From: Gammaproteobacteria bacterium
GTDB taxonomy: Bacteria; Pseudomonadota; Gammaproteobacteria; DSM-16500
Assembly (NCBI GenBank): GCA_013287025.1
Contig: JABDEN010000060.1
Span: forward strand, 1 to 9,022
Length of the DNA stretch: 9,022 nt
Direction: 5' to 3'
The notes under the pieces: model-generated
Told to the model about the DNA's origin: nothing
The model's database searches: none
Seen by the model: the letters and a program-made list of their open reading frames with translations, nothing else
Translations under genes and position numbers: made by a program
Shown: positions 1 to 3,888 of the stretch, one piece after another
How the letters are laid out: the number at the start of each line of letters is the position of its first letter
How positions within the stretch are numbered: position 1 is the stretch's first letter

Positions 1-162
1 AAAAGCTTAAAAATGATTAGTGATTACATAAGCAAAACTAAAAATGTTGTGTATGGGTTTGATTGTTTCGAGGGATTGCCAGGAGATTGGGGAACGATTT
101 TGCCACAAGGCGCATTCGCTATAAAAAAACTACCAAAAGTTCCTCATAATGCAGTTTTGGTT
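1..162 (+). pseudogene. SAM-dependent methyltransferase remnant (5' part off the window, 3' part missing)
   Basis: The frame is open from the first base of the window (Lys-Ser-Leu-Lys before the Met at 13) and encodes VVYGFDCFEGLPGDW followed by GAFAIKKLPKVPHNAVLV. This is the post-motif-I region of a family of class I SAM-dependent methyltransferases, where GFDSFEGLPEDW carries the acidic residue that binds the ribose of SAM and is followed by KGAF...LPxVPxNVxLV. The family then continues with a GWFxDTLP-type segment. Here similarity stops around 160 and the frame closes at 273 without it, so the catalytic 3' part is missing. The end of the nuclease gene on the other strand overlaps this remnant, so the break probably marks the edge of an insertion or deletion. 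The substrate cannot be told. The family assignment comes from recalled motifs only. Confidence 0.55.
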
Positions 163-1135
163 CTAATATATTTTTTGGTGGCAACTCTGTTAGATATTGT
201 GCTACATGAATCCCACTTTTACTTAATTCTAGAAGTTCAACATGTTCATGTTGATTTTCAGCGCATAGTATAAGCCCTAAAGGTTGTTCTTCATTTTTTC
301 TGCGTTCATATTTATCTAACCAACGCAGGTATAATTCTATTTGACCCTTATAGCTTGCTTTAAACTTACCTAATTTTAAGTCAATCGCTATAAGTCGCCT
401 GAGTCCACGGTGGTACATTAACAAATCGATATAATAATCCTCATTATCAATAGTTATACGTTTTTGACGAGCTATGAAACAAAAATCAGTTCCTAGTTCT
501 TGCAGAAACTTACATAGTTCATCCAGTATGGAGTCTTCAAGTTCTTTTTCACTAAAATTTGCAGGTAAATCAAGAAAATTTAAAATATACGGATCTCTAA
601 AAACCAAATTGTGCGTTAATTCCTCATTTTTCTGGAGATGTTTAAGATCATGTTCAATTACTAATTCTGGTTGACGTGATATTGCGGTTCTTTCGTATAA
701 CATGCAATCCAATTTTTTGCGTAGATCACGTACGCTCCAATGTTCTAACCGACAAATTTCAGTATAAAACTGCCTTTTTAGAGGATCATCTACTGCGATT
801 AATTCAACAAAATGTGACCATGATAATTGTGTCGACAGTGTCGACATTATCTTTTCGTTTGGATATAGTTTTGCAAGACGTATCATTCTAAACAATACTC
901 GAGATCCAAACCCTTGCCCGTAGTAATTTTTAAGTTGTTTAGATAATTCTTTTATTATGGATTCACCGTATTCTGCGCGTTCTTCTTTAAGAATTTCTTG
1001 ATATATGCGCTGACCGATTTTCCAATATAGCATTACCAAAATGGAATTAACTTGTTTAGCAGCGTCAGCCTTGGCTGAATCAATTAACAGGCTTATATCG
1101 GCTAAAAGCTGTGGTATAACTTCTTTCTCTGACAT
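119..1135 (-). CDS. DUF1016 / YhcG-family PDDEXK nuclease domain protein
   Basis: A 338-residue protein with the two-part layout of the YhcG family. The N-terminal DUF1016 helical domain covers about residues 5-150 (SILVMLYWKIGQRI, EYGESIIKELSKQL, LSWSHFVEL). The C-terminal PD-(D/E)xK nuclease-like domain covers about 175-325 (RDPYILNFLDL, DYYIDLLMYHRGLRRLIAI, then DLKLG, YKGQIELYLRWLDKYE, GLILCAE, YLTELPPK). The putative metal-binding residues are Asp237 and the Asp252-x-Lys254 pair; most relatives I know read ELK there. A GAGAG Shine-Dalgarno sequence lies 7 nt before the ATG. YhcG-like proteins often travel with mobile or defence genes; their exact substrate is not established. The last ~10 residues (HYEELLVVFL) do not look like the family and are read antisense through the methyltransferase remnant. 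A GTCGAC-rich palindrome lies in the leader and a related site lies inside the gene. Family assignment is strong; activity is inferred. Confidence 0.88.
   Translation of the reverse strand: MSEKEVIPQLLADISLLIDSAKADAAKQVNSILVMLYWKIGQRIYQEILKEERAEYGESIIKELSKQLKNYYGQGFGSRVLFRMIRLAKLYPNEKIMSTLSTQLSWSHFVELIAVDDPLKRQFYTEICRLEHWSVRDLRKKLDCMLYERTAISRQPELVIEHDLKHLQKNEELTHNLVFRDPYILNFLDLPANFSEKELEDSILDELCKFLQELGTDFCFIARQKRITIDNEDYYIDLLMYHRGLRRLIAIDLKLGKFKASYKGQIELYLRWLDKYERRKNEEQPLGLILCAENQHEHVELLELSKSGIHVAQYLTELPPKNILEPKLHYEELLVVFL
829..846. repeat. Intragenic GTGTCGAC-N3-GTCGACA site
   Basis: Two GTCGAC cores (831-836 and 840-845) separated by AGT lie inside the nuclease gene, where they encode Ser-Thr-Leu-Ser-Thr. 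The same arrangement, with the same flanking GT and A, occurs in the leader of this gene at 1158-1175. No other GTCGAC was noticed in the window. The coding role may be a sufficient explanation, but the shared 15 fixed positions suggest a second binding site for one protein. Confidence 0.45.
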
Positions 1136-1156
1136 AAAAATACTCTCATATTAAAA

Positions 1157-1177
1157 AGTGTCGACGCCGTCGACACT
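1157..1177 (-). promoter_or_regulatory. GTCGAC palindrome in the nuclease-gene leader (operator or attenuator)
   Basis: A perfect inverted repeat with 9-bp arms (1157-1165 and 1169-1177) around a GCC spacer; the core is GTGTCGAC-GCC-GTCGACAC. It starts 21 bp upstream of the nuclease ATG. Read on the minus strand the hairpin is followed by a short T run (1157-1153), so it could act as a leader attenuator. Read as DNA it looks like a dimeric operator. The same spaced GTCGAC pair recurs at 829-846. No convincing -35/-10 pair was found for this gene. Confidence 0.5.
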
Positions 1178-1271
1178 ATTGGTAACATATTGAAATATAA
1201 CGAAATTATTTAATACTATCGCTTTGATTCTTGCTAATGTTCTTTATTTTTATTACCAAAAACACTTCTCC

Positions 1272-1300
1272 TTGTCTTTACAAAAATAAAATTCTAATAT
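1272..1300 (+). promoter_or_regulatory. Sigma70-type promoter of the ankyrin gene
   Basis: TTGTCT (1272-1277) and TAATAT (1295-1300) are separated by exactly 17 bp. The predicted start is near 1306, giving a leader of about 25 nt that contains AAGGA (1317-1321), 9 nt before the ATG at 1331. The surrounding sequence is very AT-rich, so the match is suggestive rather than decisive. Confidence 0.5.
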
Positions 1301-1330
1301 ACAAAAACTAAATAATAAGGACAGTTCTAA

Positions 1331-2230
1331 ATGGAAGCCAGAGCTTTATTCGAATTAAGTAAAAAGATGCAAGACGGTCCAAAACAATTGATCAATTCAT
1401 TTTTCGATTTTTTGAATCCAAAAGAACATGACCTCGTTTTTTTTAAAGATTTTAAATCTTATCTTAATAAAAACATACTATGGATTAAACCAAACATTGA
1501 AAATCCCGCCAAAAGCGACGTGGATTTATTTATACAATTAACAACCGATCCCGCGATAAAAATAATTTTAAACAGAAGAAACATGCATGTACGAGCCACA
1601 GAAAGATTTTTCAATAAAAATAAAGCAAAAGGTAAAGATTATATTTACCTTAATTCATACAAACCTCTATTACATTCTCTTATTGAGTGGTCTTTTTATT
1701 TTACCCGTGACTTTATGACAAAACGCATTGAAATATTAATCAGTGAAGGAGCTGATATCAATATACAAAATAAATTTTGGCAGTCTCCTCTCATGTATGC
1801 TGCGGATAGAGGGAATTCATTCTGCCTACAAAAATTACTTGATTTAAAGGCGGACATTAACTATGACAATGGTAGATACACCGCAATAGACTATGCCGTC
1901 CGAAGTAACGAAAAAAACACGCTCAGAATATTATTTTTTAAAGGCGCGAAGCTGAACTATGATATTTATGAAAATGATTTCAAAAAACTATCTAAAAGCA
2001 CTCTACAATTAATTAACGAATTAAAAACATTTAAATGGCTCTGCATCGAAGACATTCTCATAAAAAAAATTGACGAAGCCACGACTAAAACTTTACCTTT
2101 AGATCTCGTAAAAATGATAGCCTCATATGATGCCCGAGCTTCGTCGTGCGGTTATTTCAAAGTCATAAAAGAAAATGCAGAAGAAAAATATATTCCGCAA
2201 GAATTTAAAGAAACATGTGTCATCATGTAA
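1331..2230 (+). CDS. Ankyrin-repeat protein with C-terminal CaaX box (CVIM) and F-box/PRANC-like motif; candidate secreted effector
   Basis: A 299-residue protein. Residues 1-110 match nothing I recognise. About three ankyrin repeats span 111-211: a degenerate first one ending ILISEGADINIQN, a clear second from WQSPLMYAADRGN to KADINY, and a third from RYTAIDYAV to GAKLNY. A segment at 254-267, TLPLDLVKMIASYD, resembles the LPxxLxxxI core of F-box and PRANC motifs. The protein ends Lys-Glu-Thr-Cys-Val-Ile-Met, a CaaX box identical to that of K-Ras4B. The tail before it is Glu-rich (ENAEEKYIPQEFKE), as in many Dot/Icm substrates. Bacteria lack protein prenyltransferases, so such a box matters only inside a eukaryotic cell. 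Legionella AnkB, which combines F-box, ankyrin repeats and CaaX, is the precedent. There is no signal peptide. AAGGA supports the start. Its more AT-rich codons than ribF-ileS-lspA fit an accessory gene. Ankyrin assignment is secure; effector status is inferred. Confidence 0.85.
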   Translation: MEARALFELSKKMQDGPKQLINSFFDFLNPKEHDLVFFKDFKSYLNKNILWIKPNIENPAKSDVDLFIQLTTDPAIKIILNRRNMHVRATERFFNKNKAKGKDYIYLNSYKPLLHSLIEWSFYFTRDFMTKRIEILISEGADINIQNKFWQSPLMYAADRGNSFCLQKLLDLKADINYDNGRYTAIDYAVRSNEKNTLRILFFKGAKLNYDIYENDFKKLSKSTLQLINELKTFKWLCIEDILIKKIDEATTKTLPLDLVKMIASYDARASSCGYFKVIKENAEEKYIPQEFKETCVIM

Positions 2231-2310
2231 AACGGTATAAGATAATCTTACAAAATATCCCCTAACAATAATCATTATGAAAACTATTTTTAGAAGTCGT
2301 CATGCCATCA

Positions 2311-2329
2311 ATATAATTATTAATTATAT
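2311..2329. repeat. AT-only palindrome between convergent genes
   Basis: ATATAATTA-T-TAATTATAT is a perfect 9-bp inverted repeat lying between the ends of the ankyrin gene and the antitoxin gene. An all-A/T stem is a weak terminator. Nothing else stands out in the 106-bp gap except a small AAGAT-A-ATCTT repeat just after the ankyrin stop codon. Confidence 0.3.
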
Positions 2330-2336
2330 CTAAACA

Positions 2337-2723
2337 CTATACTCTTTTATTGATCGCCTGTTTCCGCCAATGTACGCCAAAGATTACATTAAATTGCGTA
2401 GCCTGCGCTATAGGGCATACAGTTTTGTTAAGTTTTTCAAGTTTCACAAAACCATATGCAGATAATGTTTTTAATGTCCTGGACAAATTACTAGGCTGAC
2501 GTCCTGTAATATCAGCCAATTCTCGTATAGAACTAGGTTTTTTATCTGTTATAACCTGTAATAGCGCTTGGTTTTCGTCACTCAACACTTCAGCGAGAGA
2601 TCGAATTGAAGTAAACCAAATTTTAGGTTCATCCGGTTTGGGCTTATATTTACCCTGTGCAATTGCAAGCGTTCGTTCACGTATTTCTTTTTGTGACATA
2701 ATGCCAATTTTAAGAGTCTTCAT
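2337..2723 (-). CDS. Winged-helix antitoxin of a TumE/TumA-type pair (HVO_A0114-like DNA-binding protein)
   Basis: A 128-residue DNA-binding protein. The N-terminus (MKTLKIGIMSQKEIRERTLA, then KPKPDEPKIWFTSIRSLAEVLS) and the winged-helix segment at about 63-97 (SIRELADITGRQPSNLSRTL, then KTLSAYGFVKLEK) are characteristic of the antitoxins paired with DUF6516/TumE toxins. It should neutralise the toxin and repress the operon promoter. An ATG at 2729 overlaps the toxin stop as ATGA, but a GAGGAA Shine-Dalgarno sequence at 2732-2737 lies only 2 nt from it and 8 nt from the ATG at 2723, so the latter, which also gives the family-typical MKTLKIGI start, is preferred. The gene is intact while its partner is frameshifted. 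The C-terminal tail (HWRKQAINKRV) is basic and not recognised. Confidence 0.85.
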   Translation of the reverse strand: MKTLKIGIMSQKEIRERTLAIAQGKYKPKPDEPKIWFTSIRSLAEVLSDENQALLQVITDKKPSSIRELADITGRQPSNLSRTLKTLSAYGFVKLEKLNKTVCPIAQATQFNVIFGVHWRKQAINKRV

Positions 2724-2725
2724 AC

Positions 2726-3099
2726 TCATATTTCCTCTTCTAATCCAAGTGCACGAAGTGTTTTATCAACCTCTGACCAAAAGTCTTGAAGTAATTGATA
2801 CGCATTAACAAATTCATAAGAGATACCTTCATCTTTTGAGTGGCGGTGGCGATGGTCATATGTTTTTCTACCCTGATGGGTGCCTTTTTTCCTGGATTTT
2901 ACAGCATGAGCATTGTCAAAGCCCATAATACGTTCACCATGACGATCATGCAACGTAAGGCTAAACGGATACCATGAGGTATCTCTTCCGTAATTTTTGG
3001 TATGCGGCGGACTTCAAATTTGGTCCAATACCCACCGACTTGTTCGATGACAACACCGTCTAAATCGAGGAGCGTATTAATATTTTTATCGTGGGCCAT
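2726..3099 (-). pseudogene. TumE-family (DUF6516) toxin gene, frameshifted
   Basis: Two overlapping frames together make one DUF6516 protein. The ATG at 3099 gives MAHDKNINTLLDLDGVVIEQ and continues to IPHGIRLAL. The neighbouring frame then gives LHDRHGERIMGFDNAHAV, and on to the His-rich YDHRHRH, YEFVNAYQLLQDFWSEV and a stop at 2726. Between the Leu codon TTA (2958-2956) and the Leu codon TTG (2953-2951) only two bases, CG, remain where relatives have one codon. One inserted base would restore a 124-residue toxin of normal family length. Without it translation runs off into unrelated residues and stops at 2899. The gene precedes and overlaps the antitoxin, as in intact pairs. Either the toxin is inactivated or the base was lost in sequencing; both fit. 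A GGTGA element is the only Shine-Dalgarno-like sequence before the ATG. Confidence 0.8.
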
Positions 3100-3101
3100 T
3101 T

Positions 3102-3122
3102 AGTTATCACCAGTTGATAACT
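3102..3122 (-). promoter_or_regulatory. Inverted repeat at the start of the toxin-antitoxin transcript (probable operator)
   Basis: AGTTATCA (3102-3109) and TGATAACT (3115-3122) form a perfect 8-bp inverted repeat with a 5-nt spacer. It sits between the toxin ATG (3099) and the -10 box (3133-3128), covering the predicted transcription start. That is where a winged-helix antitoxin would be expected to block its own promoter. As RNA it would be a hairpin at the very 5' end, enclosing the weak GGTGA ribosome site. Confidence 0.5.
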
Positions 3123-3127
3123 ATAAC

Positions 3128-3154
3128 ATTATACCATTAACGCTCTTTAGTCAA
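3128..3154 (-). promoter_or_regulatory. Promoter of the toxin-antitoxin pair
   Basis: On the minus strand TTGACT (3154-3149) precedes a perfect TATAAT (3133-3128) with a 15-bp spacer, slightly short of optimal. The predicted start near 3121 falls at the edge of the inverted repeat and about 22 nt before the toxin ATG. Confidence 0.55.
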
Positions 3155-3399
3155 AATTTAAATTCGTTAAAGTTCACTAACCGGAGGTACCTTTTATGTA
3201 AGGGTATAAATGTAAACTAATATATTGAAAGAATCGTAAAACGACATTGATAATCATGGGTAGTGCTATATAAATAGCAGCTGGTATGGCAATAGCCGCT
3301 ACGAGTTTAGTTTGATCGTGTGAATATTGAATGACGGTATTAATTAAAACTTTCAAAAGATAGGGATTCAGGGATATTTCAGATGACGATCTATCTAAC
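3155..3399. other. Gene-poor stretch between the toxin promoter and lspA
   Basis: No confident gene, terminator or RNA is seen here. On the minus strand the frame one base ahead of lspA stays open past the lspA stop down to 3177. It encodes a hydrophobic helix-like segment (KLVAAIAIPAAIYIALPMII) and then basic and aromatic residues ending YPYIKGTSG. There is no ATG or ribosome-binding site in the part outside lspA, so it is either fortuitous or the tail of a lost gene. Confidence 0.3.
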
Positions 3400-3888
3400 T
3401 CAACTTTTTTTCTGAAACCAACTACCACCCACCAACAACACCGCGCCAACACAAATCGCACTATCCGCAATATTAAACGTCGGCCAATAATAATTCCCTG
3501 CGTACCATTGGATAAAATCAATAACCTGTCCATAATGCAGACGATCCCAAAGATTACCGAGTGCGCCGCCAATAATTAAACTTAACGCGATACATTCAGA
3601 AAATCGCTGCCAAGGAATCCGAATTAACCAAATGGCTAACGCAACACTTGCAATCACTGCAATAATTCCGAAGAAAAATACTTGCCATCCGTTCGCCCCA
3701 TCTAAAAAACTAAATGCCGCGCCTTTGTTGTAGGACAAAATCAAGTTGAATCCTGGCATTACCTGCCAGGCATGATCCATACTTAAATAATATTGCGCCA
3801 TTTCTTTCGAGATACGATCAAGCGCAATCACGAGAACGGTAAGCCAAATCCAGCGAATACCGCTTTCCCAAAAATTTATTTTAGGCAT
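3400..3888 (-). CDS. lspA: Lipoprotein signal peptidase (prolipoprotein signal peptidase II)
   Basis: An inner-membrane aspartyl peptidase that removes the signal peptide from diacylglyceryl-modified prolipoproteins. It has 162 residues from the chosen start, normal for the family, with four hydrophobic spans (about 11-25, 68-88, 97-112, 141-155). Conserved boxes are DRISK (24-28), SYNKGAAFSFL (52-62), NLWDR (112-116) leading to the catalytic Asp124 in VIDFI, and FNIAD (138-142) with the second catalytic Asp142. The ATG at 3888 is preferred over the one at 3912: it gives the usual short N-terminus (MPKINFWESGIRW), has AAGGAG upstream at 3906-3901 and overlaps the ileS stop by 8 nt, so translation is probably coupled to ileS. 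The earlier ATG has no ribosome site. The gene ends just after an A7 run (3411-3405), beyond which the +1 frame is long. Confidence 0.96.
   Translation of the reverse strand: MPKINFWESGIRWIWLTVLVIALDRISKEMAQYYLSMDHAWQVMPGFNLILSYNKGAAFSFLDGANGWQVFFFGIIAVIASVALAIWLIRIPWQRFSECIALSLIIGGALGNLWDRLHYGQVIDFIQWYAGNYYWPTFNIADSAICVGAVLLVGGSWFQKKS

Noticed and set aside
13..273. Complete 86-residue gene on the plus strand starting at ATG 13
   Set aside because: The frame is already open to the left edge and only its first ~50 residues resemble a methyltransferase; the rest is antisense to the nuclease gene. Treated as a remnant.
1157..1177. Ordinary terminator of an upstream minus-strand gene
   Set aside because: No minus-strand gene lies upstream to be terminated (1331-2230 is on the plus strand), so a leader operator or attenuator fits better.
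2726..2953. Separate 75-residue gene starting at TTG 2953
   Set aside because: The TTG is an internal Leu codon of the DUF6516 toxin (LHDR...); no ribosome site precedes it, and the missing N-terminal half is encoded just upstream in another frame.
2899..3099. Stand-alone 66-residue gene
   Set aside because: Its first ~48 residues are the toxin N-terminus; the rest is out-of-frame sequence after the missing base.
3177..3572. 131-residue minus-strand gene
   Set aside because: More than a third overlaps lspA out of frame, and there is no ribosome site at its ATG. Only the part beyond lspA was kept as a low-interest observation.
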